In this document: positions 8,763 through 17,581 of the stretch, piece by piece | Numbering within the stretch: position 1 is the stretch's first letter | Layout of the letters: each line of letters starts with the position of its first letter | Assembly (NCBI RefSeq): GCF_000416235.1 | Contig: NZ_ATLO01000039.1 | Location: 62,001-126,000 of the forward strand | DNA from: Pseudomonas sp. CFII64 | Lineage (GTDB): Bacteria; Pseudomonadota; Gammaproteobacteria; Pseudomonadales; Pseudomonadaceae | Direction: 5' to 3' | Length of the DNA stretch: 64,000 nucleotides | The notes under the pieces: generated by a model | The model's input: the letters and a program-made list of their open reading frames with translations, nothing else | Database searches by the model: none | What the model was told of the DNA's origin: nothing | Made by a program: the position numbers and the translations under genes

Positions 8763-9287
8763 ATGAGCGACAACATGTTGTACCTGAAACGCGAGAAACG
8801 CTTCCTGGTCTTGCTGGGCGTGATTTGCCTGGCCTTGATCGGCGGCGCGTTGTACATGCAAGTGGTGCTGGGCGAGGCGCCATGCCCGCTGTGTATCCTG
8901 CAACGTTATGCGCTGTTGTTCATCGCCATCTTCGCCTTCATCGGCGCCGCGATGCCGGGCAGCCGCAGTATCACCGTGTGCGAGGTGCTGGTCACCTTGA
9001 GTGCAATCGGCGGAATCTTCGCTGCCGGCCGTCACGTCTACATCCTTTCCCATCCCAGCGAGAGCTGCGGCATCGATGTGCTGCAACCGATCGTCGACGG
9101 TTTGCCATTGGCATTGATCTTTCCCCTGGGTTTTCAGGTCGACGGCTTTTGCACGACCCCTTATCCGCCAGTCCTCGGTCTTTCTCTGGCGCAATGGGCG
9201 TTGGTGGCCTTCGTTCTGACTGTCGTGCTGGTTCCAGTCGGAATCCTGCGTAACCGCCGCAAGCGTCACGGTTTACAAGGCTTGTAA
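8763..9287 (+). CDS. dsbB: Disulfide bond formation protein DsbB
   Basis: Inner membrane quinone reductase that reoxidises periplasmic DsbA. Four transmembrane helices are visible. The active pairs are Cys41/Cys44 (APCPLCILQRYA) in the first periplasmic loop and Cys102/Cys130 (SESCGIDVL and GFCTTPYP) in the second. The protein has 174 residues, normal for the family. It lies upstream of the cyo operon, where dsbB is found in many pseudomonads, and passes electrons to the same ubiquinone pool. A terminator follows, so it is a separate transcript. Confidence 0.95.
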   Translation: MSDNMLYLKREKRFLVLLGVICLALIGGALYMQVVLGEAPCPLCILQRYALLFIAIFAFIGAAMPGSRSITVCEVLVTLSAIGGIFAAGRHVYILSHPSESCGIDVLQPIVDGLPLALIFPLGFQVDGFCTTPYPPVLGLSLAQWALVAFVLTVVLVPVGILRNRRKRHGLQGL

Positions 9288-9294
9288 GGTTTGG

Positions 9295-9319
9295 CGCCCC
9301 GGAAAGACGGGGCGTTTTT
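9295..9319 (+). terminator. Intrinsic terminator after dsbB
   Basis: The stem CGCCCC-ggaaagac-GGGGCG is followed directly by TTTTT, starting eight bases after the dsbB stop. Confidence 0.85.
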
Positions 9320-9739
9320 CTTGTGAAAATTCCGTCGTCGTTTCGTGATCGTTACGTATTCGGAAACAAACTGTTGCTAAATAAACCATAGTCATAAAAA
9401 TCTTACATATCTACAATCGCCGCACTTACCGCTCCGGTCCACCGAGTGATAAGCCGTTTTCAGGGTCCAAAAGCGTCCTTTTACACCTTGTGTAGAGTGT
9501 TTTTGCGGCCTTTGTTAGCACTCGGAATGTCCGCGCCAAAGGGAATTGGCCTGCAAAACAGGCCCAATGCCACCAATCAAATAAGAACTAAAGATAACGT
9601 CGGATTTGTCGTTACGCTTGCATGCGTCCTGACAGGGCCCTGTTCAATCCAAAAATATGCCAGCACCGGCAGGCTTTAGTGTTGGCGGTCGAAAACCAAT
9701 TGCACTGCGCAAGCTGCTTTTGCTTTTAGAGGTCGTGAG
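9320..9739 (+). promoter_or_regulatory. Long cyo operon upstream region
   Basis: A 420-base gap before cyoA with no supportable gene (a 77-codon frame at 9446 has no family look). It must hold the cyo promoter and a leader. A TTTACA hexamer near 9480 and several AT-rich stretches are candidates, but I cannot fix a -35/-10 pair. Cyo is known in Pseudomonas to be controlled by oxygen (Anr) and by Crc/Hfq; no exact TTGAT-N4-ATCAA box is seen. Confidence 0.4.
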
Positions 9740-10699
9740 ATGAGTAAAAAAAGGTACCCCAGGTTTTTTGGCTTCTTGGCCCTTTTCAGCATGCTTTTGC
9801 TCAGTGGTTGCGAGGGTGTGCCTCTGCTCGATCCGAAAGGACAAGTAGGGATTGACGAGCGAAACCTGATTATTACCGCGACGCTGCTGATGTTGATTGT
9901 CGTGATTCCGGTCATTTTCATGACCATTATCTTCGCCTGGAAATATCGCGCATCGAACACGAAAGCGACGTACACGCCTGACTGGTCGCACTCCACGAAG
10001 ATCGAAATCGCTGTATGGGGCATTCCACTCGCCCTGTTGATCGTCCTGGGCTACATCACCTACGTGTCTACTCACGCTCTCGATCCGTACCGCCCTATCG
10101 ACTCCGACGTCAAGCCGGTGACGATCGAAGTGATCTCGATGGACTGGAAATGGGTATTCATCTACCCGGAACAGGGCATCGCCACGGTCAACAAAATCGT
10201 GTTCCCGGCCAACACACCGGTCAATTTCAAAATCACCTCTGACTCGGTAATGAACTCGTTCTTCATTCCAGGTCTGGGCGGCCAGGTGTACGCCATGGCG
10301 GGCATGCTGACCAAGCTGCACTTGATCGCCAACGAGAACCACGAATTCAACGGTATCTCCGCCAACTACAGCGGCGCGGGCTTCACCGGCATGAAATTCA
10401 AGGCGATCTCGACGTCTCAGGCTGACTTCGACGCCTGGGTCACTGAAGTCAAGAATTCACCGAAAAAGCTTGAAACGTCCGAATACGCAGCCTTGCTCAA
10501 GCCAAGCGAGCGTAATCCCGTCGAGCTCTACTCCAAGGTCACTCCAAACCTGTTCCAGGCCGTCATCGACAAATATGAAGGCATGAAACCGGGCAAGGCG
10601 AATCCTCACGAGCAGGAAGGCAACGCTCACGAGGCAGAACATGCCGGTATGGCAGGGATGGACATGGGTAAGCATTCAGCTGCTGGGGCAGAGGAGTAA
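9740..10699 (+). CDS. cyoA: Cytochrome bo3 ubiquinol oxidase subunit II
   Basis: Subunit II of the haem-copper quinol oxidase in the inner membrane. It is a lipoprotein: the signal peptide ends in the lipobox LLLSGC, then come two transmembrane helices (near residues 45-65 and 90-110) and a periplasmic cupredoxin-like domain that lacks the CuA ligands, as expected for a quinol oxidase (VISMDWKWVFIYPEQGIATVN, TSDSVMNSFFIPGLGGQ). The 319 residues include a His/Met-rich C-terminal tail (HEAEHAGMAGMDMGKH), which might bind copper. First gene of the five-gene cyo operon; cyoB starts 4 bases later. Confidence 0.97.
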   Translation: MSKKRYPRFFGFLALFSMLLLSGCEGVPLLDPKGQVGIDERNLIITATLLMLIVVIPVIFMTIIFAWKYRASNTKATYTPDWSHSTKIEIAVWGIPLALLIVLGYITYVSTHALDPYRPIDSDVKPVTIEVISMDWKWVFIYPEQGIATVNKIVFPANTPVNFKITSDSVMNSFFIPGLGGQVYAMAGMLTKLHLIANENHEFNGISANYSGAGFTGMKFKAISTSQADFDAWVTEVKNSPKKLETSEYAALLKPSERNPVELYSKVTPNLFQAVIDKYEGMKPGKANPHEQEGNAHEAEHAGMAGMDMGKHSAAGAEE

Positions 10700-10702
10700 A
10701 CG

Positions 10703-12715
10703 ATGTTTGGTAAATTAAGTCTGGACGCGATACCGTTCCACGAACCGATCGTCATGATCACCCTGGCGATGATCGCGCTGGGTGGCATCGCGTTGTTCGC
10801 GGCGATCACGTACTTCAAGAAGTGGACCTATCTGTGGACCGAATGGCTGACTTCGGTCGACCATAAGAAAATCGGTGTGATGTACATCGTGGTTGCCATG
10901 GTCATGCTGTTGCGTGGCTTTGCCGACGCCGTGATGATGCGTACCCAGTTGGCTGTCGCCACCAATGGCTCGGAAGGCTACCTGCCACCCGAGCACTATG
11001 ACCAGATCTTCACCGCTCACGGTGTGATCATGATCATCTTCATGGCGATGCCATTCTTCACCGGCCTGATGAACATCGTCGTGCCGCTGCAGATCGGCGC
11101 CCGTGACGTTGCCTTCCCGTTCCTGAACTCCCTGAGCTTCTGGCTGCTGGTATCCGGCGTGATCCTGGTCAACCTGTCCCTGGGCGTCGGCGAGTTCGCA
11201 CGTACCGGTTGGGTTGCCTATCCACCTCTTTCCGAACTGGGCTACAGCCCGGGCGTGGGGGTCGATTACTACATCTGGGCGCTACAGCTATCGGGACTCG
11301 GGACGACACTCACGGGTGTCAACTTCCTGGTTACCGTGCTGAAAATGCGTACGCCTGGCATGAAGTTGATGGAAATGCCGATCTTCACCTGGACCTGCAC
11401 CTTCGCCAACGTTCTGATCGTGGCTTCGTTCCCGATCCTGACGGCGACGCTGGGCCTGTTGACGCTTGACCGCTACATGGACTTCCACATTTTCACGAAC
11501 GAGTTGGGTGGTAACCCGATGATGTACGTGAACCTGTTCTGGGCATGGGGTCACCCTGAGGTTTACATCCTGGTGCTTCCGGCATTCGGGGTCTTCTCCG
11601 AGGTCATCTCCACGTTCTCCGGTAAACGTCTGTTCGGTCACAAGTCGATGATCTTCGCCAGCGGCGGGATCACCGTGCTGGGCTTCATGGTCTGGCTGCA
11701 CCACTTCTTCACCATGGGTTCGGGTGCCAACGTCAACGCCTTCTTCGGGCTGGCGACGATGCTCATTGCGATCCCGACGGGTGTGAAGCTGTTCAACTGG
11801 CTGTTCACGATCTACCAGGGCCGTCTGCGCTTCACTGCACCGGTTCTCTGGACCCTGGGCTTCATCATCACCTTCTCGATCGGCGGCATGACCGGCGTTC
11901 TGTTGGCGATTCCAGGTGCTGACTTCGTGCTGCACAACAGCCTGTTCGTCATCGCTCACTTCCACAACGTCATCATCGGCGGTGCGGTCTTCGGTTACAT
12001 CGCTGGCTTCGCGTTCTGGTTCCCTAAAGCGTTCGGCTTCAAGCTCAACGAAAACTGGGGCAAGGCTGCGTTCGGCTTCTGGTTCACCGGTTTCTTCGTG
12101 GCGTTCATGCCGCTGTACTTCCTGGGCTTCCTGGGTATGACCCGTCGTCTGAACAGCACCGATAACCCTGAGTGGAACCTGTATCTGCACATCGCCTTCT
12201 GGGGCGCGATGCTGATCGCTTGCGGTATCGCCTGCCAGTTGATCCAGATCTACGTCAGTATCCGCGATCGCAAAGACAACATGGACGTCACTGGCGACCC
12301 ATGGAATGGCCACACGCTCGAGTGGTCGACTTCTTCGCCGCCGCCGTTCTACAACTTTGCAGAACTGCCAAAAGCTGACGAAATCGATGCGTTCACCGCT
12401 AACAAGCGTGCGGGCACGGCTTACAACGTTCCGGCTCACTACTCCGACATTCACATGCCTAACAACACCGCCACTGGCGTGGTGATGGGCCTGCTGTTGA
12501 CGGTATTCGGATTTGCCATGATCTGGCACATCTGGTGGCTGGCGATCGCCAGCCTGGTAGGAACGGTCGTTGCCTTCGTGATCCACGCAGCACGTGACGA
12601 CCAGGGCTACATGGTTCCGGCCGCAGACGTAGCGCGTATCGAAGGTGAGCAGCACAAGGTCCTCGTGGCTAACGGCGCATACACTCCTGTCAATTCCACG
12701 CTGGAGCAGGTTTAA
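10703..12715 (+). CDS. cyoB: Cytochrome bo3 ubiquinol oxidase subunit I
   Basis: Catalytic subunit with low-spin haem b and the haem o3-CuB centre; it reduces O2 and pumps protons. It has 670 residues and about 15 membrane helices. Metal-site histidines are in ITAHG-like FTAHGVIMI (haem b), HPEVYILVLPAFG (CuB His plus the cross-linked Tyr), WLHHFFTMG (CuB pair) and LFVIAHFHNVI (haem ligands). Asp/Lys proton-channel segments are present. The length matches other CyoB proteins. Two bases separate it from cyoC. Confidence 0.98.
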   Translation: MFGKLSLDAIPFHEPIVMITLAMIALGGIALFAAITYFKKWTYLWTEWLTSVDHKKIGVMYIVVAMVMLLRGFADAVMMRTQLAVATNGSEGYLPPEHYDQIFTAHGVIMIIFMAMPFFTGLMNIVVPLQIGARDVAFPFLNSLSFWLLVSGVILVNLSLGVGEFARTGWVAYPPLSELGYSPGVGVDYYIWALQLSGLGTTLTGVNFLVTVLKMRTPGMKLMEMPIFTWTCTFANVLIVASFPILTATLGLLTLDRYMDFHIFTNELGGNPMMYVNLFWAWGHPEVYILVLPAFGVFSEVISTFSGKRLFGHKSMIFASGGITVLGFMVWLHHFFTMGSGANVNAFFGLATMLIAIPTGVKLFNWLFTIYQGRLRFTAPVLWTLGFIITFSIGGMTGVLLAIPGADFVLHNSLFVIAHFHNVIIGGAVFGYIAGFAFWFPKAFGFKLNENWGKAAFGFWFTGFFVAFMPLYFLGFLGMTRRLNSTDNPEWNLYLHIAFWGAMLIACGIACQLIQIYVSIRDRKDNMDVTGDPWNGHTLEWSTSSPPPFYNFAELPKADEIDAFTANKRAGTAYNVPAHYSDIHMPNNTATGVVMGLLLTVFGFAMIWHIWWLAIASLVGTVVAFVIHAARDDQGYMVPAADVARIEGEQHKVLVANGAYTPVNSTLEQV

Positions 12716-12717
12716 AC

Positions 12718-13338
12718 ATGTCGAACTTAGTATTGAATCCAGGAGATGCCCACGGTCACGACCACGGGCATGATCACCACGACGCAGGAGCCATGACCGT
12801 CTACGGTTTCTGGCTCTACCTGATGACTGACTGTGTGTTGTTCGCGTCTGTATTCGCGGCCTACGCAGTGTTGTCCGGCAACGTGGCTGGCGGGCCTTCG
12901 GGCCACGATATCTTCGAACTGCCGTTCGTGCTGGTCGAAACCGCTTGCCTGCTGTTCAGCTCCATCACCTACGGCTTCGCCATGCTGGCGGTGCACAAGG
13001 GTAACAAGTCGCAGGTTCTGGGCTGGCTGGCCCTGACCTTCCTGTTCGGTGCTGCGTTCATCGGCATGGAGATCTTCGAGTTTCACAAGCTGATCTCCGA
13101 GGGCTTCGGTCCTAGCCGCAGCGGCTTCCTGTCGGGCTTCTTCGCCCTGGTAGGCATGCACGGCCTGCACGTGACCAGCGGCCTGATCTGGATGGGCATC
13201 ATGATGTACCAGGTCCAGACTCGTGGCCTGACGGCGACCAACACCACGCGCCTGAGCTGCCTGAGCCTGTTCTGGCACTTCCTGGACGTGGTCTGGATCT
13301 GCGTCTTCACCGTTGTTTATCTGATGGGAGTCCTGTAA
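12718..13338 (+). CDS. cyoC: Cytochrome bo3 ubiquinol oxidase subunit III
   Basis: Accessory membrane subunit, 206 residues, five transmembrane helices. The N-terminus is His/Asp-rich (HGHDHGHDHHDAG). Family segments include the conserved Glu helix FELPFVLVETACLL, FEFHKLISEGFGPSRSG and GMHGLHVTSGLIWM. The stop overlaps the cyoD start by one base, so translation is coupled. Confidence 0.97.
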   Translation: MSNLVLNPGDAHGHDHGHDHHDAGAMTVYGFWLYLMTDCVLFASVFAAYAVLSGNVAGGPSGHDIFELPFVLVETACLLFSSITYGFAMLAVHKGNKSQVLGWLALTFLFGAAFIGMEIFEFHKLISEGFGPSRSGFLSGFFALVGMHGLHVTSGLIWMGIMMYQVQTRGLTATNTTRLSCLSLFWHFLDVVWICVFTVVYLMGVL

Positions 13339-13670
13339 TGGCTAACGCACATATCCACGCTGAAGAAACAAGCCACGGCAGCGTCAGGTCGTACGTCATC
13401 GGTTTCGTGTTGTCGGTCATCCTGACCGCGATCCCGTTCTGGCTGGTCATGGATCCAATCATGTCCAAGACGGCGACACTTTGGACGATTCTGATCTTTG
13501 CAATCGTTCAGGTAATGGTTCACCTGGTGTACTTCCTGCACTTCGACCGTTCGCCTGGGCAACGCAATAACGTGATTTCCTTCGCGTTTGCGGCGCTGGT
13601 CATCGTCCTGTTGGTTGGTCTCTCGTTGTGGATCATGTTCAGCATCCACACCGTCATGATGGCGCACTGA
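13338..13670 (+). CDS. cyoD: Cytochrome bo3 ubiquinol oxidase subunit IV
   Basis: Small membrane subunit (110 residues) with three helices, needed for CuB insertion and stability in the E. coli enzyme. The HGSVRSYVIGFVLSVILTAI opening and MVHLVYFLHFD segment are typical of CyoD. It overlaps cyoC by one base and precedes cyoE by ten bases. Confidence 0.96.
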   Translation: MANAHIHAEETSHGSVRSYVIGFVLSVILTAIPFWLVMDPIMSKTATLWTILIFAIVQVMVHLVYFLHFDRSPGQRNNVISFAFAALVIVLLVGLSLWIMFSIHTVMMAH

Positions 13671-13680
13671 GGAAACCTGA

Positions 13681-14568
13681 ATGTCCCTTAAGCACTTTAT
13701 CCAAATCACCAAGCCGGGGATCATTTTCGGTAACGTGCTTTCGGTGGCAGGTGGCTTTTTTCTGGCGTCCAAAGGGCAGATCGACTTCGGCCTTTTTCTG
13801 GCCGCGGTCATCGGCACCTCGCTGGTTGTTGCGTCCGGTTGCGTGTTCAACAACTGCATCGACCGTGACATTGACGTGAAGATGGAACGCACCAAGAACC
13901 GCGTGCTGGTGCAGGGCCTGGTTTCATTGAAACTGGCGCTGCTCTACGCAACGATTCTGGGTGTGGTCGGTGTTGGCCTGCTGTACACCAAGGCCAACCC
14001 GCTGGCAGCGCTGTTCGCGGTCATCGGTTTTGTGATTTATGTCGGCTTCTACAGCCTGTACCTGAAACGCAAATCGGTGCACGGCACCCTGGTGGGCAGT
14101 CTGTCCGGGGCCATGCCCCCGGTGATTGGCTACGTTGCGGTGAGCAACAGCTTCGACTTTGCTGCGCTGACGCTACTGGTGATGTTCAGCCTGTGGCAGA
14201 TGCCGCATTCGTATGCCATTGCGATCTTCCGTTTCAACGACTATCTGGCCGCGAAGATCCCGGTTTTGCCGGTCGAGCGCGGTATCCTGGTCGCCAAGCG
14301 TCATATCCTGATGTACATCCTGGCGTTCCTGGTGGCTACCCTGATGTTGACCGTTGGCGGTTACGCCGGCCTCAACTACATGGCAGTCGCTGCAGCCATG
14401 GGCATGTACTGGCTGTACATGGCCTGGAAAGGCTACAAGGCAGTGGATGACATTGTCTGGGCACGCAAGCTGTTCGTCTTTTCCATCTTCACCATCAGCG
14501 CCTTGAGCGTGATGATGTCGCTGGACTTTCAGGTAACCAAAGAGTTGTTGGTGACGTACGCCTTCTGA
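13681..14568 (+). CDS. cyoE: Protohaem IX farnesyltransferase (haem O synthase)
   Basis: Adds a farnesyl group to haem B to make haem O, the cofactor of the bo3 oxidase encoded upstream. It is a UbiA-family membrane protein of 295 residues and about nine helices. The first aspartate motif is visible as NNCIDRDIDVKMERTKNR; a second conserved region is KIPVLPVERG after SYAIAIFRFNDYLAA. Last gene of the cyo operon; a strong terminator follows. Confidence 0.97.
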   Translation: MSLKHFIQITKPGIIFGNVLSVAGGFFLASKGQIDFGLFLAAVIGTSLVVASGCVFNNCIDRDIDVKMERTKNRVLVQGLVSLKLALLYATILGVVGVGLLYTKANPLAALFAVIGFVIYVGFYSLYLKRKSVHGTLVGSLSGAMPPVIGYVAVSNSFDFAALTLLVMFSLWQMPHSYAIAIFRFNDYLAAKIPVLPVERGILVAKRHILMYILAFLVATLMLTVGGYAGLNYMAVAAAMGMYWLYMAWKGYKAVDDIVWARKLFVFSIFTISALSVMMSLDFQVTKELLVTYAF

Positions 14569-14590
14569 TTCCACGCTGCCTGAAACAGGA

Positions 14591-14626
14591 AACCCCGTTG
14601 CTCGATTGAGCAACGGGGTTTTTTTA
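14591..14626 (+). terminator. Intrinsic terminator of the cyo operon
   Basis: The perfect stem AACCCCGTTGCTC-gatt-GAGCAACGGGGTT is followed by TTTTT, 22 bases after cyoE. Because the stem starts with AA and the gene on the other strand ends nearby, it may also slow transcription from the yefM-yoeB side. Confidence 0.92.
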
Positions 14627-14654
14627 TGGCTCAGGTTTGTGGTCGGCTCAACGC

Positions 14655-14909
14655 TCAGTAATGGTAGCGGCACTGCAGGATCTGCAGCTCGCTGCCCTCG
14701 ACTGCGTAGACCAGCCGCTGCTCATGGGTAATCCGGCGGGACCAGAAACCGCTGAGGTTGTGCTTGAGCGGTTCAGGCTTGCCGATACCTTCGAAGGGGT
14801 CGCGCTGAATCGCTTTGATGATGAGGTTGATGCGCTTGAGGCTGGTCTTGTCGTTTTGTTGAAACCAGAGGTAATCGTCCCAGGCTTCCGGAGTGAACAG
14901 CACATTCAT
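14655..14909 (-). CDS. yoeB: YoeB-type mRNA interferase toxin
   Basis: Toxin of a type II toxin-antitoxin pair; YoeB binds the ribosomal A site and cleaves mRNA. The 84-residue protein shows the RelE/YoeB fold: TPEAWDDYLWFQQNDK, INLIIKAIQRDPFEGIGKPEPLK, SGFWSRRITHEQRLVY and the C-terminal LQILQCRYHY with the catalytic His-Tyr end. It overlaps the antitoxin stop by four bases, the usual yefM-yoeB order. Confidence 0.94.
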   Translation of the reverse strand: MNVLFTPEAWDDYLWFQQNDKTSLKRINLIIKAIQRDPFEGIGKPEPLKHNLSGFWSRRITHEQRLVYAVEGSELQILQCRYHY

Positions 14910-15160
14910 TCTTCAATCAGCTTCCTGGCCTGTGCCTTGCCGCTACGCAGGCTGTTCAAGGACTTCACCAGACGCTCGGCATTGGCCGGCGAGCGCAGCA
15001 GGTAGGCGGTTTCTTCCAGGGCATTGAAATCTGCCAGGGACATCATGACCACCGGTTCGCCCTTTTGGCGAGTGATCAGTAGCGGCGCTCGGTCTTCGTT
15101 TACCCGGTCCATTGTTTCTGACAAATGAGCCCGTGCTGTCGTGTAATTAATGGTCTGCAT
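14906..15160 (-). CDS. yefM: YefM-type antitoxin
   Basis: Antitoxin and autorepressor of the pair, 84 residues. The N-terminal Phd/YefM DNA-binding fold is evident (TINYTTARAHLSETMDRVNED, PLLITRQKGEPVVMMSLADFNALEET) and the C-terminal half is the acidic/basic toxin-wrapping tail. It is transcribed first, antitoxin before toxin. A palindromic operator upstream is expected; I could not mark it with confidence. Confidence 0.94.
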   Translation of the reverse strand: MQTINYTTARAHLSETMDRVNEDRAPLLITRQKGEPVVMMSLADFNALEETAYLLRSPANAERLVKSLNSLRSGKAQARKLIEE

Positions 15161-15398
15161 GTGAATACCTCTGTCGAAACGCTAACGTACAGAAATAGGT
15201 ACAGGTCTGCAACAGGCCGTTCGTCCTGATTCTGCCGGAGCCTTGAAAACTTACCGTGTCGCGACAGCACTTTCAGCCGCGCAAAAGGATTCAAACCATG
15301 ACAAACGGGGGCTGTTTGCAGCATGATGTATCCGGTTTGTAGGTAATAGGTAACTGGTCTGTAGGACCGCGCCCTCGAAAGGCTTCGAAACTGACTTT

Positions 15399-16301
15399 AT
15401 GACTGACGAAAACATCTCTGGACCACATCAGGCAATGGATACGCCGCCGCTCGTATCAATCGTTGCCCCTTGCTACAACGCCGAAAAGTTTCTGGAAGAG
15501 GCGATTGCCAGCATCTTCGCGCAGGATTACGCGAATTTCGAAGTCATCATTGTCGACGATGGTTCGACCGATAACAGCTACGCGATGCTTGAGGCACTTC
15601 AGTCGCGGTATCCGTTCCAGCTTTATCAGCAGGCGAATCAGGGCGTCAGCGCCACGCTCAATCACGGGTTGCAATACGCCAAAGGCGTCTACGTTTCCAC
15701 GCCAGACCTGGACGACATCATGTTGCCGGGCTCGGTACGTATTCGTGCCGAGTATCTGGACAAACATCCCCATGTTGGTTGTGTCGGCGCGCTGATCATT
15801 TACATGGACAGCGAAGGCAACAACACCAAGTTCCAGAAGTTGAACGAAGTTAAACACCTCAACTTTGATGAAATACTCAGTGATGCCATCGTCGTCGGCG
15901 CGCCGGTGTCGTTATATCGGATGGACGCCCTCAAGGCGGCGGGATTCTACAATCCGGACATCAAGGTCCAGGATTTCCAGATGACCCTGAAGATCGCGCA
16001 TCAGGGTTATGGCATCGATGTCCTGCCGGTCAGCGTGACCCGTTATCGGCGCCATCCCAATAACCTGTCGCGCAGGTACAAAGTGCTGCTCGATGCCGAT
16101 CTGCAGACCATTGCGCCTTACACCGCGCACCCCGCGTACCAGAGTGGTCGCACCGCGATCCTCAACAAGGCGCTCAAATACGCGGTGGTCACCGATAAAA
16201 AACACGCCTGGAGCCTGTTGCGCTCGATCCCTTTTCGGCATCTGAACATGACGACCTTCCGTCGCTTCAAGCGCTTGCTGCTGCATCGCCACAGCAGTTA
16301 A
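15399..16301 (+). CDS. Family 2 glycosyltransferase
   Basis: A GT-A fold inverting glycosyltransferase of 300 residues, transferring a sugar from a nucleotide donor to an unknown acceptor. The N-terminus has VSIVAPCYNAEKFLEEAI and VDDGSTDN (D53/D54 bind nucleotide); the metal-binding DxD-like motif is PDLDD (D103-D105). No membrane helices are seen, so it is cytoplasmic or membrane-associated. It is followed 44 bases later by a hexapeptide acyltransferase gene on the same strand. Together they may decorate a surface polysaccharide, although no larger cluster surrounds them. Confidence 0.88.
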   Translation: MTDENISGPHQAMDTPPLVSIVAPCYNAEKFLEEAIASIFAQDYANFEVIIVDDGSTDNSYAMLEALQSRYPFQLYQQANQGVSATLNHGLQYAKGVYVSTPDLDDIMLPGSVRIRAEYLDKHPHVGCVGALIIYMDSEGNNTKFQKLNEVKHLNFDEILSDAIVVGAPVSLYRMDALKAAGFYNPDIKVQDFQMTLKIAHQGYGIDVLPVSVTRYRRHPNNLSRRYKVLLDADLQTIAPYTAHPAYQSGRTAILNKALKYAVVTDKKHAWSLLRSIPFRHLNMTTFRRFKRLLLHRHSS

Positions 16302-16345
16302 GCGGCACTTGCCAGACACTTCGTCATTCTTGTTTGCGGATTGCC

Positions 16346-16969
16346 ATGAATCTCCTCGACCTGTTGAAAAAGCGCAACACCCGAAAACGCCTGCGTCGTA
16401 TGGACAAGCTGGAACGCGCGCCGGAAAAAATCAGGCTCCAATATCCGCGTTATACCGTCGGGGTCGGCACTTACGGCATCCCTGAAGTTATTGAATTTGG
16501 CGATGACACCATCCTGCGGGTGGGCTCCTACACGTCCATTGCCGGCGGCGTGCGAATTCTCCTGGGCGGCGAGCATCGTACCGACTGGCTGACCACCTAT
16601 CCGTTCCCGGCGATGATGAGTGGCCTGGACGACATTAAGGATTACGCGCCCAGCAAAGGCGATGTAGTGATTGGCAGTGATTGCTGGATCTGCGCCGATG
16701 CGATGATTCTGTCGGGCGTCACCATTGGCCATGGCTCCATCGTCGCCGCCGGTGCCATCGTGACCCGCGATGTCGCGCCGTTCTCGGTCGTGGGCGGCAA
16801 CCCGTGCAAATTCATCCGCTGGCGCTTCGATGAGGACGTACGCGACTTGCTGTTGCAGGCAGCGTGGTGGGACTGGCCAATGGAAGAGGTCAAATCCGTG
16901 GCGCGGATGTTGAGCAGCTCGGACATGGATGCGTTTTTGAGTTATATCCGCGGGCGAGTGAACCCGTAG
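16346..16969 (+). CDS. Left-handed beta-helix (hexapeptide) acetyltransferase
   Basis: A LbetaH acyltransferase of 207 residues of the xenobiotic/chloramphenicol acetyltransferase type (CatB-like). Hexapeptide turns are visible in IGSDCWICADAMILSGVTIGHGSIVAAGAIVTRDV, split here as GSDCWICADA and SGVTIGHGSIVAAGA, followed by FSVVGGNPCKFIRWRF. A conserved His in GGEHRTDWLTTYPF fits the catalytic histidine. The ATG at 16346 is chosen over a TTG at 16334. Probably co-transcribed with the glycosyltransferase; the acceptor is more likely a sugar or lipid than an antibiotic. Confidence 0.85.
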   Translation: MNLLDLLKKRNTRKRLRRMDKLERAPEKIRLQYPRYTVGVGTYGIPEVIEFGDDTILRVGSYTSIAGGVRILLGGEHRTDWLTTYPFPAMMSGLDDIKDYAPSKGDVVIGSDCWICADAMILSGVTIGHGSIVAAGAIVTRDVAPFSVVGGNPCKFIRWRFDEDVRDLLLQAAWWDWPMEEVKSVARMLSSSDMDAFLSYIRGRVNP

Positions 16970-16978
16970 TCGCGAGGT

Positions 16979-17026
16979 TGTTGGCGAGGCGACTGTGCCG
17001 AAGGTCGGATCAATGCCTCGCCAACA
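16979..17026. repeat. Inverted repeat (degenerate REP) between convergent genes
   Basis: The 12-base arms TGTTGGCGAGGC (16979-16990) and GCCTCGCCAACA (17015-17026) are exact complements, with a 24-base loop. It can form a hairpin in either transcript, so it may serve as a bidirectional 3' end for the acyltransferase and VOC genes. Confidence 0.65.
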
Positions 17027-17046
17027 CCTTGGCTACTGCAGGAACG

Positions 17047-17472
17047 TCACTTCGCAAACAACTGGCCGATATCCTTGAACGCCTTGAATTCCAGGGCATT
17101 GCCGCACGGATCGAACAGAAACATTGTCGCCTGTTCGCCCACCTGGCCCTGGAAGCGCACATAAGGTTCGATCACGAACTGAATGCCCTGCGAACGCAGG
17201 CGTTCTGCCAGAACTTCCCAATCCTCCCAGCTTAATACCACCCCGAAATGCGGCACGGGCACGTCATGGCCATCGACGGCATTGGTGTGGGCGGATTCCT
17301 GGGAGGCGGTTTTCGGGTGTTCGTGGATCACCAGTTGGTGCCCGTAGAAATCGTAATCCACCCAGTGGTCGCTGGAGCGCCCTTCAGCAAATCCGAAAAC
17401 GGTGCTGTAGAAATGCCGTGCGGCTGCAAGGTCATAAACCGGAATTGCCAGGTGAAAGGGAGTAAGGCTCAC
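17047..17472 (-). CDS. VOC family (glyoxalase/dioxygenase-like) protein
   Basis: A vicinal oxygen chelate protein of 141 residues with two beta-alpha-beta-beta-beta modules. The first begins LTPFHLAIPVYDLAAARHFYSTVFGF (His7 as possible metal ligand); the second has PHFGVVLSWEDWEVLAERL and ends FLFDPCGNALEFKAF with a Glu ligand. The substrate is not predictable. It is divergent from a LysR regulator across 109 bases, so that regulator may control it. Confidence 0.87.
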   Translation of the reverse strand: MSLTPFHLAIPVYDLAAARHFYSTVFGFAEGRSSDHWVDYDFYGHQLVIHEHPKTASQESAHTNAVDGHDVPVPHFGVVLSWEDWEVLAERLRSQGIQFVIEPYVRFQGQVGEQATMFLFDPCGNALEFKAFKDIGQLFAK

Positions 17473-17581
17473 GGGATAGTCCTGTTTTTATGGGAACGGT
17501 TCATTTTAGATAGAAAGAAATTTATACAAAGCGGATATATTTGCTGCTCAGCTCAAATAATTTCGATCAATCGAGACGCTC

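Noticed and set aside
9446..9679. 77-codon open frame upstream of cyoA
   Set aside because: No ribosome binding site and no recognisable sequence; better read as leader DNA.
16346..16969. Antibiotic (chloramphenicol/streptogramin) acetyltransferase
   Set aside because: Shares the hexapeptide fold, but adjacency to a glycosyltransferase and the lack of resistance context make a glycan acyltransferase more likely.
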